From Floccularia luteovirens (taxonomy: Eukaryota; Basidiomycota; Agaricomycetes; Agaricales; Squamanitaceae), in the NCBI GenBank assembly GCA_009739215.1, contig VSJF01000004.1:248001-312000 (forward strand): a stretch of 64,000 nucleotides of DNA. The letters run 5' to 3'. The notes beneath the pieces were generated by a model that was not told the origin of the DNA, did no database searches, and saw only the letters and a list, made by a program, of their open reading frames with translations. The number at the start of each line of letters is the position of its first letter. Position 1 is the first letter of the stretch. The translations under genes and the position numbers were made by a program. This document shows positions 33,343 to 46,765 of the stretch, one piece after another.

Positions 33343-36300
33343 ATGTCTCATCCAACAATTTATCCAGCGAAAATTTTCTTCTATCCTATTGGAAACACAC
33401 CTCCAGTATGCTTCACAAATAGTCAACCCCCAGAAGGTCCAGTCGATATTCTTCTCCTCGCATGTGGCGACCCGAGAAGCGTACTTTACACAAGTTATGC
33501 TGATATTGGGGCCTCGAGAAATAGGCAGCTAGATATCACTTGTTGCGATACAGATCCTGCCATAATTGGTAAACATATTGAATTATTCTTCCGTCATAGA
33601 AATGCTCATCATGTATTATCAGCTCGCAACGTCTTACTGTACACACTGGTCACCGATGATATATCACCTGATAGGTCAAAAATCATTTGGAACATATTTT
33701 ACCATCATTACATTGACAAATCATCTATGGAGCTCTTGGTCAAGCATTGTAGAAAGCTCCTTGGCATATCAACTGATCTTGATACGTGGCATTCCAGCCC
33801 CTACGGAACCATCTTCAGGTTCTGTACCTCTCATTCACTTTTGGAGGTTCGCCGTCATTGGGAACTTTATACGACTTGCGATAGGCTATCATCGTATTTG
33901 AAAAACGACTTTGTGGAAGGGATGCAGTCAAATCTACGAAGATACAGGGACGGACTCTCAGTAGTCACTCGAGCTGGCGGTCCTCTTTGGCAAGACCTAA
34001 TGGGTTTGGGCAGGGAAAGCATACAGAAGTATTGGTCCACAGGAGTCACTACCTGTAAATCCAATAACCAGCTCGGCGCCAACCTAGTCAATCCGACATT
34101 TGCTTATTCCTTAAAAGCGGAGGAGACTTTCAACACTCATTATGGCACAGATCCTATCATGTCTTTTCACCTATCCGCTCGTCTTGCCCCAACAACGCTG
34201 AATGAAGTTCCAGTTATGAAGGTTGAAGACCTCGTCGAGTTTGCGCAATCCCAATTCCATGTCTTGTGTACTGCATTTAACTCACGAGTCCGTAATGCTA
34301 CGTCCGCGAATATCAGGATACGGTTTTTTGTGGGTGATGCATTGGCACTCTGCAAAGCCTTCAGGTGTTGCGCAGTGGGGAATATGCTGAACGCTGGGGT
34401 ATATTCCAATTCATGGGGCAGTTCTATCATCGATTTTTGCCCGAGCGACTATCGACTTGAAAGCAATGACCTTCGCAATGCGCCAGTTACTTTTGATGTG
34501 ATTGATACTTCCAACATCAGTGATCATTTGGGAATTTTTAACGTCGTGACTGCCACTATGCCACTTCTTCGTAACAAATCTACTTCTATTCTTCATACGG
34601 ATACTCTACATCCTCCACCTGATAATACCAAGAGCGGGGCCAGCAGTGACTTGATGGATCGATTGTGTATCGACATGAAAGCCCTGTCCGTATTGTTCGG
34701 AATTTCCCCGGTCTCTTATTTATCTAATTTTACAACCCACTCAAACACTCACGAGCTGGTTCTAACCACTGTACAACACCATGACCAGGTGGCCTGGAAA
34801 AAATCCTACCTTGGCGACTCTAGCATCAATCCTGATACATCAGCCTGTCATTTGAAATTCAATCCTAAAGAACTCGGAACTCTTTTCTATAATGTTTACC
34901 TGGAACTCTTTGATAACGAGAATCATTCATCGTTCTTCGCGAATTTCAGCCTTCGGGGACTTCAGAGACGGGCTATATCCCATTATGACAGGACCAGTTT
35001 TGCAGAATTTCTCAAAGCAGTCAAGGATCGGACAGAAACAAACTGGAGGGAGGTTATGGAGCACTTACTTGAACTTATTTTAAATAACCGCACTCATATG
35101 ATTGGTTCCAATTACTATCAGGATCTTTCCACCCAACTCCATCTGCGAGGTGTTCACACAGAAGAGGGTTTGACAACTCAATTCTCCAGAAACCTAGCTA
35201 CCCAAACTTCCCATAACCCTCTCCGGGGTTGGAAAAATTTACCTTCAGTAGTCTGTGTTGTTTTTGAGGTCCCTCGATACCGCCTCCAAGTTCTGGAAAA
35301 CGGGGATACCGGCACTGTTGGTACACCTGTCCTGATATGTGACATCCGTGCCGGTTTTGCACACAATATTTTCACCTCTATTCGACTTATCTTTGGAAAG
35401 ATGAAGATCTACAATCCGGAAAGCAGCGAATCCAGGGTGAGCATCATTGAAGACCCAAAGGGGTGGACTGGTGACTCGCCACTCGTGGTATCGTTCTACG
35501 TTCCATTTCCTACACTCACTGAGTCCGCGGCGAATACGCAGGTTTCGTTGTCACTTGCAAGCACTCCCTCCACGTCGCAGCTTGTCCCAGTCCTTGGGAT
35601 GTCTCTCAATCTATTTTCGACCTCACTTGCAGACAAACAACATATCCGAATAGTTCGTACGCGTCCCGACAATGACAAAGAATTGGATGGTCTTCTTTGC
35701 ACCTCGCTTGTAAGAGATATATCCCCAGTAGGTACTTCAAACTCGGCAGCAGTTAGTACTGCTGGTCAAGTTTCAGTAAAGCTTAACAACACTTGTGAAA
35801 CTCCATCACTCTTCACCTCCCACATTGACATCGTGGATGCTAATGAAAAGAAAGCTTTGTCCAATAAAGCTGCGGTTTCTGCCAAGCAAAACTCCCCATG
35901 CTCTATGCTTGTATCCTTCGCAAACTTCGAAAAGATCGTATCCTTTCCTTTCCCGATTGATGGGACCAACTCAAAATTGCGTATTGCAAGGAAATCTTTT
36001 TATGTAGAGGTAGTGCCATGTTTTCCACAAATGAACCACCGACTAATATAATATTTCCCTACAGGTCGATGTACTATTATCAGGACCCTTGCTTCCGAAC
36101 GGGTATTCAATTACGCCATTTCCACTTCTCCGCGCTTTGGAAAGGAGGGTATCACCTAGCTTATGGAATATTCACTACGTGAATCTTGATCTCCTTCCAT
36201 CATTGGATGTCAAGTCAAAGAAAAGGATGGCATGGTTATCTCCACATCTAAATCTCTCCTTATCCGATCGTGAACGAAATAGTTCACGGGAGTTTCATGA

Positions 36301-37051
36301 ACTCGCGGAACTTACTCCTTGGGTTAACTTGAAGCAAAGCGTCGCTACCATACTATTAGAGTCAGCAGGAATTGGAAAGTTTCCGAAACCGGTGTCTGTA
36401 TTCTCCTTGAGCGATCCCGCCCATGGAGGTGGCTATACTTTGATATTCGTTAACTCCCTCCGCCTCGATGTCGCTTCCCACACAGCCGTAGTTGATGCAT
36501 GTGTCCTTCCCCTCACGAACGCCATCATGCCTACAGTCCGTCCGGTACTTCAAAGCCTCCTCAATCGTGGTGCCATATGTACCGTTATTACACTGGAAAG
36601 CGAGGTTCGACTGTGGAAACACCTACTTCCCGCGTTAACGGAGAGATGCAGACGATGGGAACATAACGAAAATTGCGCATATATTTCGAAAGGCGTTCCC
36701 GTTTCAGTTGTATCCAACCAAAATCCACTTTGTACATGTGGGCAGGGGAAAGCTCTAGGCTCGTTTATGCAGAGTGAATGGAAGACGCTGGCTCCCCACG
36801 TTACGAGAATCGCTCTTAGCCCATTTTTCGCCGTTCCTTATCTTGAGAGTATAGTCGAAGATCTACTTTCGTCAATAACTGAGAAGATGGCCACAAAGTT
36901 AGCATTCCAAGAGACGTGCCAGTGGTGCGAGGGAGAGGGTAAACCCAAGTTGCTTATTTGCAGTCGGTGCAAGGATGCCAATTATTGTTCTGCAACCTGT
37001 CAAAAAGCCGACTGGCAGAATCATAAACTGGTCTGCCGCAAAGTAGCATAG
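33343..37051 (+). CDS. DUF4470 and MYND zinc-finger protein, copy A
   Basis: Exons 33343-33568, 33623-36009 and 36065-37051. The first intron (54 nt) happens to read through in frame, so a naive ORF overcalls it; a homologous intron in copy C is out of frame, proving the splice. The N-terminus has the DUF4470 pattern VDILLLACGDPRSVLYTSY, LDITCCDTDPAII and ARNVLLYTLVTDD, also found at the start of dynein-assembly factor DNAAF3. A very long middle region (over 800 residues) has no recognised domain. The C-terminus is a complete MYND finger: CQWC, CSRC, NYCSATCQ, HKLVC. MYND fingers usually bind proline-rich partners. Enzymatic activity is not evident. It is the least similar of the three tandem copies. 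Confidence 0.88.
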
Positions 37052-38303
37052 ATTCCATCCAAAATATTTGGGGTGAGTATCAAAACCTTATTACCTGATG
37101 ACCGTCAGCAATATTCATTTTCAACAGGTGCGAATTCAAAAAAGCCGTCACCGTATGCGCACATTGATATTTTTCTTGTAAATGGTCAGCCGTTCATGTC
37201 AAGTTGTCCTACGTAGGTAGTTGTGGTAATAAAAGAGAGTAATTCACGCTCTTGTTGCTGTGTGCGCTTTATGTGCTGTGGGTATACACAAGAGGAGAAG
37301 AGATATGCCTTGATATCATTCACGGTACATAGTTCTCCAAGTCCTTCAGGTCTCTACAATCGATGAATAAAGTACATACTAACTATGATGACATCGAACC
37401 TCTTCAGAGCACCAGGCCTGTCTTTTTAGATCTCACCGAGTTAATAGAGAGGGTTGGAACCCTGAAGCGCCTGCCAAGCGATCCTGTGCGTTAAGTTATT
37501 ACCTATTGTTAGTGCCCCAAACCAGCCCAGTCCTTTTCCCCGCTGCACAGTCAGAATATCATTGATGTGCTGATCTCCTTTAGAAGGAGACATTGGTAGT
37601 GGTTGCTGGTGATTCCCTGTCGAGGTTAACGTTGTGGTAGCTGCGTACTTAATGGCTAGTAAGTAAATATGTACATACATGTATCGTTCCTTGCACATGC
37701 TGCCACAGAACTGTACCAATTGCAAATAGGATACATTGCAGGCGTGAGGTAATTACAACGCATGTTCAGTCCAGAAAGAGCTCGCATTTCCTACGTGGGC
37801 CGTTCTCCGTACATGTGCATGGCGCAAAACGAACCGTACTTATGTACACGATTGTGACATCAGGATGATCTGTGTCACACTCGAAGACGAAGTTCTGTGA
37901 CGTCGCTTCATATATCTCGCTCACTGCAGATTCAAGAAGGGTAAATGTGTCCGAACGCAACATAATCCAGCTATCACTTGCATTGGTGCTTGCATGTTGT
38001 TTGTCCTTTGAGATGAAGGTAAATCACAACACTTTCGGGCGAATGTGGACGCCATACTTGCGACATAACATCGAGACTATGGGCTGATTGGAAACAAAGC
38101 GGGAGCTACACGTTTATGCATTATGTCTCAGGTAACTATTGCAGCATACAAATCACAATTGGTGATCATATCCATCAAATCTATTGAGCTTAATACATTC
38201 GGCTTGCTCCGTTCTTATATCACGATTTTCCGGTGTATGAATTGGCATTGTATCTCCGCGAACCCTTGGAACTGGTACCTACCACCACGATCCGACCTCT
38301 TTG
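37052..38303. other. intergenic; right part duplicated upstream of copy C
   Basis: Roughly 37850-38303 recurs, diverged, at about 42340-42755. Examples are TTGTGTCACAC-like and AGTTCTGTGAC blocks, and ATATCCATCAAATCTATT. The tandem unit therefore includes about 450 nt of upstream DNA. A small ORF at 37766-37963 (minus) is not conserved in the other copy and is not called. Confidence 0.6.
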
Positions 38304-41300
38304 ATGTCTCATCCAACAATTTTTCCAGCCAAAATATTTTTCTACCCTATCGGAAACACACCACTAGTATGTTTCACAAACGGTCAAGCCCCAGAGGATT
38401 CGGTTGACCTTCTTCTCCTCGCCTGTGGTGATCCGAGGAGCATACTCTACACCATATATGCTGATATCGGAGCAAAGACAAATAGGCATTTGGATTTTAC
38501 TTGCTGTGATGCAGATCCTGCCATCATTGGTAAAGCGAACCTTATTCTCTTCCGCCGTACGGACGCTGATCATATATACTACTTAGCTCGAAATGTCTTA
38601 CTGCTCACATTGGTCACCGATGAGGTATCTATTGAAAGGTCGAAAAAAATCTGGAATATATTCTATCACCATTATATCGACAAATCTGCAATGGAATTCT
38701 TGATATCACAATGTAAAAAGCTCACTTCCATCTCAACCGACCTCGAGACATGGCACTCCTCCTCTTATGGGGCCGTCTACAGGTTCTGCACCTCCCATTC
38801 CCTTTCCGAAGTCCGCCGTCATTGGGAACTATATATGAACTGCAGTGGTTTATCGTCAGATCGGCGGGAAATTTTGGAGAAGTCATTTGTGGATGGTTTG
38901 CGGTCAAATTTGCAACGATTCAACGACGGTCTTCCACCATTCACTCGAGCTGGGGGTCCTCTTTGGATAAATCTGATGGATCTGGCGAAAAAGAGTATGC
39001 AACGGTACTGGTCCACAGGAGTCACTACTTGTGAATCCAACCATCAACGGGATGCCACCCTTGTCAATCCAACATTTGCGTATTCCTCAAGAGCCGAGGA
39101 AACTTTCAACACCCATTACGGCACAGATCCTATCATGTCATTTCACCTATCCGCTCGTCTTGCTCCTACTACGACTCTGGATGACATTCCGGTTATGAAG
39201 GTTGAAAATCTAATAGAGTTCGCGCAGTCCCAATTCCACGATTTTTGCACCAAATATCACTCACGAATTAGCCATGGCATCACGATGCGCTTTTTCGTGG
39301 GCGATGCATTGGCACTCTGCAAAGCACTCCGTTGTAATGCAGTAGAGAAAATGCTGGATGCTGGAGTCTACACTTATCCATGGGGTGGTTCTATCATTGA
39401 CCTATGTCCAGATGACTACCAGTTCAATAGTAACGGTGTGCGCAATGCTCCAGTGATTTTCGATGTGATCGATACCTCGAATCTCAGCGATCACCTAGGT
39501 ATCCTGAATGTCATAACCGCCACTTTTCCACTCCTTCTTAACAGACCTAATGCGATCCTACACACCTACACTCTACACCCTCCTCCTGACAAGGATAAGA
39601 AAGCTACCAGTGATTTGCTTGACCAACTCGGACTCGATGTTCAGGCATTATCGATGTTATTAGGAATTGCTCCAGTCTCTTATCTATCGGGTTTCACCAG
39701 TCATTCAAACAGTCACGAGTCGGTGCTACCATCTGCACAGTTCCATGATCTGGTGGCTTGGAAGAAATCGTGCCTAGGTGACTCTGTGGTCAAAGCTGAT
39801 ATATTCGATGACCGCTTGAAATTTGGTCCTAAAGATCTTGGTACTCTGCTCTTTAACCTTTTCCTTCGGATCTTCGAAAATGAGAACCCTGTGGCAATGA
39901 AGGCAAATACCAAAGAATACACAAAACGGGGTATATCCCACTATGATCGGACTGGCTTTGCCAACTTTCTCAAGATAGTTCAAGACCGGACTGAAACAAA
40001 TTGGCAAGAAGCGATAGAACACTTGATTTTGCTCATCGCAAACGATCGAACCCTCATGCTTGGCTCAAATTATAAACAAGATCTTTACATTCATCTCTAT
40101 CTCCGGGACATTTTTACAATAGAGAGTTTGACCCCACACATCACAGAGCAGCTGTCTACTCAGAATCCGTACAACCCACTTCAGGGTTGGAGTAACATAC
40201 CTTCCGTCGTTTGTGTCGCTTTTGAAGTCCCCAGAGACTCTCTTCATGTTTTGGAGCATGGAGATATTTACATGGTTGGCACGCCTGTCCTGATATGCAA
40301 CGTCAGAACTAGTGCTTTCCATAACATCCATACTTTAATCTGGCTAATATTTGGAAGAATGGAAATCACTAATCCGGATGGCAACGAACTAGAAGTGACC
40401 ATTGTCGAAGATTTAGAAGCGTGGAAGGGCAAATCACCACTCGTGGTATCATTTTATACCCCATTCGCTCCACTTACATATGAGTCCCTAGAGGACACTA
40501 TCATTTCTTTGTCTCTTGCAAGTACACCACATGCAATGCGGCTCATGCCAACTCTTGGGTTGACCCTCGATCTATACTCGACCTCACTTGCAGATAAGGA
40601 CCACATTAGAGTGATTCGCACTCGTCCAAACAATGATAAGGAATTTGCTGGTCTCCATTGTCCATCGCTCGTAACTCGGACATTGCCTGTAAACGAAGGC
40701 TCTGCTGGTCGCGTCTCTGTAAAGCTTGATGGTACCTCAAGAAAACCCTTAATGCTGACAACTAGACTGGAAATTGTGAATGCCGATGAACGTAATGCTT
40801 TATCCAATAAAGCCCCGGTTTCTATCAAGCAAAACTCACCATGCTCTGTACTCCTATCGTTTGCAAGTTTTGACAAAGTTGTGACGTTTCCATTCCCAAT
40901 TGAAGAATCAAATTCAAAATTGCGTGTTGCAAGGAAGTCTTTCCACATTGAGGTACTGCCATGCTCTCAATACTATATATGCTACTAACGAACTTCTACC
41001 TCTAGGTTGACGTCCCACTTTCAGGGCCGTTGCTTCCGAACGGATATTCGATGAAGCCATTCCCCCTAGTCCATGCTCCAGAGGCAAGATACTCACCAAA
41101 GCTATGGAACATTCATTACTTGGATCTCGACCTGCTCCCGGCATTGGATATTAGTTCGAAGCAAAGGATGAATTGGCTCAGCTCACACTTAAATCTTTCT
41201 TTTTCCGATCGTGAAAGAAGCGCAGTGAAGAGATATGCAGATTTCGCCGACATTCCACCTTTCATAAACCTGAAGCAAAGCATTACTAGTATACTCCTCC

Positions 41301-41983
41301 AATCAACAGGATTAGGAAGTGTCGAGCAGCCAATGTCGGTATTCTCCTTGGCTGATCCTGAACACGGAGGTGGCTATACTCTGATATTCCTGAACACCCT
41401 TCGCCTCGATGTCGCTTCACACACAGTTGTTGCTGATGCATGCGTCCTTCCTCTTACGACAGATAACCTGCCCAAAATTTATCCAACACTCCAGAAGCTC
41501 ACTAACCAGGGCGCTATATGTACCACTGTCACGTTAGAAAGCGAAGTTCGACTTTGGAAGCATCTACTTCCTGCATTGATGGAGAGGTGTAGGCAATGGG
41601 AACATACCGACAAGTGCGCATATAATTCCAAGGGCATTCCCGCTTCGGTGGTATTTGAAGAAAGCCCAATTTGTGCGTGTGGGCAAGGGAAGGCACTTGG
41701 CTCGTTTATGCAGAGCAAGTGGAAGGAACTGGCACCGCTTGTTACGAGAATTGCTCTTGGCCCATTGTTTGCAGTTCCTTTTCTTGAATTTATAGCAGAG
41801 GAACTGGTTTCGTCGACAATTAACAAGCCAACCTCGGACAGAAGCAAATGCAGATGGTGTGGCGGAGAGGGTAAACCTAAGCTCCTTGTCTGTAGCAGAT
41901 GCAAGAATGCCAGCTACTGCTCTGTCGCTTGTCAAAAAGCTGATTGGAAGAAGCATAAGCCAGGCTGCATCCAGAAAGTCTAA
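38304..41983 (+). CDS. DUF4470 and MYND zinc-finger protein, copy B
   Basis: Exons 38304-38529, 38587-40952 and 41006-41983, at the same intron positions as copy A. DUF4470 part: VDLLLLACGDPRSILYTIY, LDFTCCDADPAII and ARNVLLLTLVTDE. The middle region is conserved throughout with copies A and C: GGPLW, GVTTCESN, THYGTDPIMSFHLSARLAPT, FFVGDALALCKA, FDVIDTSNLSDHLGI and CSVLLSFASFDKV. The intact C-terminal MYND finger has CRWC, CSRC, SYCSVACQ and HKPGC. Copy B and copy C share long nearly identical stretches, particularly in exon 1, so they split more recently than A or have exchanged sequence. The function of the family in fungi is not established. Confidence 0.88.
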
Positions 41984-42755
41984 ATTTCGCAAAACCGACT
42001 TGTAGTAGGTGTATTTACCCATGCACACTAGCGGTCTACAGATTGTCATAAATTTTAGTGTATTAACTTAGCGATTGTATATACCAATGAGTTCCCTGTT
42101 AATGTATACTGTTTACACGATTCAGAGCAGCTGTCCTACACATACATACTTATCCTTGCGAAATTGGTATTCAGTCAGTTTTGCGTGAAAACAATGTCTG
42201 CAAAGTGAGCAGGTACATGTCATTTTATTCCGACACATTGAAATAATTGAAGTAAATGGATGTACTGTCATTGTTTGAGTATCACGTTAGTCTGTTGGTA
42301 TGATTGGAAGTGCGGAGTGGTGGGTAAACACGATTGTGGTGCGCACGAAAATAGATTTGTGTCACACTTGCGAAGGTGTAGTTCTGTGACTCTTTGCTTC
42401 TTTGCCTCTTTCACAGAAAGGTAAAATTGGCCAGCTAGTTTACTTTTAGTATTTAACAACACTAAATTCAAGCAATTGCAGACTCTGGACTTGCGACATA
42501 ACTTCGAGACTATGGTAGCTGCCTTCCATATTACCCGAGTTCAGCAGGTTTTGGAGAAAAGCGAAAGCCACGCATTTAGGTGACAAAAAAGAGCTATTGC
42601 AGCACACAGATCACAACTAATCATATCCATCAAATCTATTCAGCTAAACACACTCGGCTTGCCTCATTTCCATATCATGATTTTCCGGCATGTGGGTTGA
42701 TGTTGCACCTTTGTGATCTCTTGGTACCCACCACCACGACCTAACTGCTGCTTAT
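41984..42755. other. intergenic; duplicated promoter-side flank
   Basis: Right part matches 37850-38303 (see the repeat of ATATCCATCAAATCTATT). No separate gene seen. Confidence 0.5.
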
Positions 42756-45700
42756 ATGTCTCACCCAACCATTTTTCCAGTCAAAATATTTTTTTACCCT
42801 ATCGGAAACACACCACCAGTATGTTTCACAAACGGTCAAGCCCCAGAGGATTCGGTTGACCTTCTTCTCCTCGCATGTGGTGATCCGAGAAGCATACTCT
42901 ACACCATATATGCTGATATCGGAGCAAAGACAAATAGGCATTTGGATTTTACTTGCTGTGATGCAGATCCTGCCATCATTGGTAAAAGCTTTCATTTTCT
43001 CTTCCGATATGTGGATGCTGATCATTATATATTGCTACGTAGCTCGAAATGTCTTACTGCTCACATTGGTCACCGATGAGATATCTGCTGAAAGATCGAA
43101 AACAATCTGGAATATATTCTATCACCATTATATCGACAAATCTGCAATGGAACTCTTGATATCACAATGTAAAAAGCTCACTTCCATCTCATCAGATCTC
43201 GAAACATGGCACTCCTCCTCTTATGGGGCCGTCTACAGGTTCTGCACTTCCCATTCCCTTTCCGAAGTTCGCCATCATTGGGAACTATATATGAATTGCA
43301 ATAGCCTATCGCTAGATCAGCAGGAAATTTTGGAGAAGTCATTTGTGGATGGTTTGCGGTCAAATTTGCAACGATACAAAGACGGCTTTCCTACCCTTAC
43401 TCGAGCTGGGGGCCCACTTTGGATAAATCTGATGGACTTGGCAAAAAAGAGTATGCAACAGTATTGGTTCACGGGAGTCACTACTTGCGAATCTAACAAC
43501 CAACTCAATGCCAACCTTGTCAATCCAATGTTTGCATATTCTTCAAGAGCCGAGGAAACTTTCAACACCCATTACGGCACAGATCCTATCATGTCATTTC
43601 ACCTATCCGCTCGTCTTGCCCCCACAACGACTCTGGATGACATTCCGGTTATGAAGGTTGAAGATCTAGTCGAGTTTGCGCAGTCCCAATTCCACGATTT
43701 TTGCACCAAATATCACTCACGAATTAGCCATGGCATCACGATGCGCTTTTTCGTGGGTGATGCATTGGCGCTTTGCAAAGGACTCCAGTGTAATGCAGTA
43801 GAGAATATGCTGAATGCTGGAGTCTACACTTATCCATGGGGTGGTTCTATCGTTGACCTATGTCCAGATGACTACCAGCTCAATAATAACGGTGTGCGCA
43901 ATGCTCCAGTGATTTTCGATGTGATCGATACCTCGAATCTCAGCGATCACCTAGGTATCCTGAATGTCATAACCGCCACTTTTCCACTCCTTCATAACAG
44001 ACCTAATGCGATCCTACACACCGACACTCTACACCCTCCTCCTGACAAGGGTCAGAAAGCTAGCAGTGATTTGCTTGACAAACTATGCATCGATGTTCAG
44101 GCATTATCGATGTTATTAGGAATTGCTCCAGTCTCTTATCTATCGGGTTTCACCAGCCATTCAAACACCCATGAATCAGTGCTACCATCTATACAATGTC
44201 ATGATCTGGTGGCTTGGAAGAAATCGTGCCTGGGTGACTCTGTGGTCAAAGCTGATATATTCGATGACCGCTTGACATTTAAGCCTAAAGATCTTGGTAC
44301 TCTGCTCTTTAACATTTACCTTCGGATCTTCGAAAATGAGAACCCTATGGTACCGGTGGCAAACGATGGAGAATTCCACTATGATAGGACCAGCTTTGCC
44401 AACTTTCTCAGGATGGTCCAAGACCGGACTGAAACAAATTGGCAAGAAGCAATGAAACACTTATTTCAACTCATCTCGGATAATCGTACCCTCAAGCTTG
44501 GTTCAAATTATTATCAAGATCTTTCCATCCACCTCTATCTTCGGGACATTCATACACAAGAGAGTTTGATTCCACACGCCACAGAGCAGCTATCTACTCA
44601 GAATCCATACAACCCCCTTCAGAGTTGGAGTGACATACCTTCTGTTGTCTGTGTCGCTTTTGAAGCCCCGCGCAACTCTCTGCAAATTCTAGTGAATGAA
44701 GATACATCTGTTGGTACGCCTGTCCTGATATGCAACATCAGGAATGGTGCTTTCCATAACATCCATACTTCAATCCGACTTATATTTGGAAGAATGGAGA
44801 TCGCTAATCCGGATAGCAACGAACCAGAAGTGACCATTGTCGAGGATTTAGAGGCGTGGAAGGGCAATTCACCACTTGTGGTATCATTTTATACCCCATT
44901 CGCTCCACTCACGTACGGGTCCCCAGAGGATACTATCATTTCCTTGTCCCTTGCAAGTTCACCAACTACAAAGCAGCTCATACCCCTCCTTGGGTCGTCC
45001 CTCGATCTGTACTCGACCTCACTTGCAGATAAGGACCGCGTTAGAGTGGTTCGCACTCGTCCAAACAATGATAGGGAATTTGCTGGTCTCCATTGTCCAT
45101 CGCTTGTAACTCGGACATTGCCTGTAAATGAAGGCTCTGCTGGTCGTGTCTCTGTAAAGCTCAACAATACCTCGAAAAAACCCTTAATGCTGATGACTAG
45201 ACTGGATATTTTGGATGCCGATGAACGTAATGCTTTATCCAATAAAGCTGTGGTTTCTATCAAGCAAAACTCACCGTGCTCTGTACTCCTATCGTTTGCA
45301 AGTTTTGACAAAGTTGTGACGTTTCCATTCCCAATTGAAGAATCAAAATCAAAAGTGCGCACTGCGAGGAAGCTTTTTTACTTAGAAGTACTACCACGCT
45401 CTTAATACTATATATGCTGCTAACGAACATCTACCTCTAGGTTGATGTCCCACTTTCAGGGCCATTGCTTCCAAATGGGTATGCGATGAAGCCATTCCCC
45501 CTAGTCCATGCTCCAGAGGCAAGATACTCACCAAAGCTATGGAACATTCATTACTTGGATCTCGACCTGCTCCCAGCATTGGATATTAGTTCGAAGCAAA
45601 GGATGAATTGGCTAAGCCCACACTTAAATCTTTCTTTTTCCGATCGTGAAAGAAGCGTAGTGAATCACAACGATATCGCTGAAACTTCACCCCTCATAGA

Positions 45701-46271
45701 TCTGAAGCAAAGCATTACTAGTATACTCCTTCAGACATCAGGATTAGGAAGTATCGACAAGCCAATTTCGGTATTCTCCTTGACTGATCCTGAACACGGA
45801 GGTGGTTATACTGTGATATTTCTGAACACCCTCCGCCTCGATGTTGCTTCACATACAGTTGTTGCTGACGCATGTGTCCTTCCACTTACGACGACTATCT
45901 TGCCTAAAGTCCGTCCAACACTCCGAAAGCTCACTAAACTTGGCGCTATGTGTTCCATTACCACATTAGAAAGCGAAGTTCGACTTTGGAAGCATCTGCT
46001 TCCTGCATTGACGGAAAGGTGTAGACAATGGAAACATACCGACAAGTGCGCATATAATTCCAAGGGCATTCCCGCTTCGGTGGTATTTGAAGAAAGCCCG
46101 ATTTGTGCGTGCGGGAAAGGGAAGGCACTTGGTTCGTTCATGCAGAGCGAGTGGAAGGAGCTGGCACCGCTTGTTACGAGAATTGCTCTTGGCCCATTGT
46201 TTGCAGTTCCTTTTCTTGAATTTATAGCGGAGGAACTGGTTTCATCGGTAACTAAGAGGCCAACTGTATAG
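42756..46271 (+). CDS. DUF4470 protein, copy C, MYND finger lost
   Basis: Exons 42756-42981, 43043-45387 and 45441-46271. The 61-nt first intron is out of frame, confirming the intron also inferred in copies A and B. The body matches copy B closely: exon 1 VDLLLLACGDPRSILYTIY, CCDADPAII, then ARNVLLLTLVTDE, and the third exon up to PLFAVPFLEFIAEELVSS. The protein then ends VTKRPTV at 46271, exactly where copy B continues into its MYND finger. The finger sequence lies just downstream, reversed and decayed (see 46291-46452). The open frame elsewhere suggests the truncated protein may still be made and selected, but expression is unknown. Confidence 0.85.
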
Positions 46272-46290
46272 ATAAACTGTGAGTCAGTCC

Positions 46291-46452
46291 CGCGAAATTT
46301 AGACTTTCTGGATGCAGTCTGGCTTATGCTTCTTCTAATCAGCTTTTCGACAAGCTACAGAGTAGTGGCTTGCATTCTTTCATATGCTATAAACTTGAAG
46401 CTCAGATTTACCCTCTTCGCCACATCATTTGTATTAGCTTCTGTCCGAGGTA
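46291..46452 (-). pseudogene. inverted, decayed MYND finger segment of copy C
   Basis: Read on the minus strand, this segment aligns base for base with the finger-coding end of copy B (about 41833-41991): start CCTCGGACAGAAGC, middle GAGGGTAAA, end CATCCAGAAAGTCTAA. Copy C proper keeps direct-orientation GCCAAC up to the breakpoint, and the usual downstream flank resumes after about 46453. Most differences from copy B are transitions and include several new stops and losses of the zinc Cys, for example the TGG to TAG and TGC to TAC type. The simplest reading is an in-place inversion followed by neutral decay. Confidence 0.8.
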
Positions 46453-46765
46453 GTCTAATCAATATCTAGTATTACTCGACAGTTGCATGTACCAACGAAT
46501 GTCTGCTGTATTCACGATTCACACCAAAACTCCCTTGCAAAATGTATATCCAATAAAGTTTGTGCATTGCCTTATGTTTTGTGAACAACATCTACCCCAA
46601 ACATACCGCATGACTAACATATACTTATATAGTGGCACGAGGGCGTGAGGACAACTAAAAGTAATCTGTGACTGCTTTTTGGATCTAATTTTAAAAGTAC
46701 ACCCCTGATGGCTACTGATCTTAAGTTCGTTTTCATGCTGCTTCATTAAATCATTACTCATCCCA

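Noticed and set aside
33343..33700. Reading the first DUF4470-MYND exons of copies A and B as one uninterrupted ORF
   Set aside because: The 54- and 57-nt inserts keep frame by chance. They have GT-AG ends and the homologous 61-nt insert in copy C is out of frame, so all three are introns.
37766..37963. Small minus-strand ORF with ATG and 65 codons
   Set aside because: Lies in duplicated flank, but the frame is not conserved in the other copy near 42340-42470.
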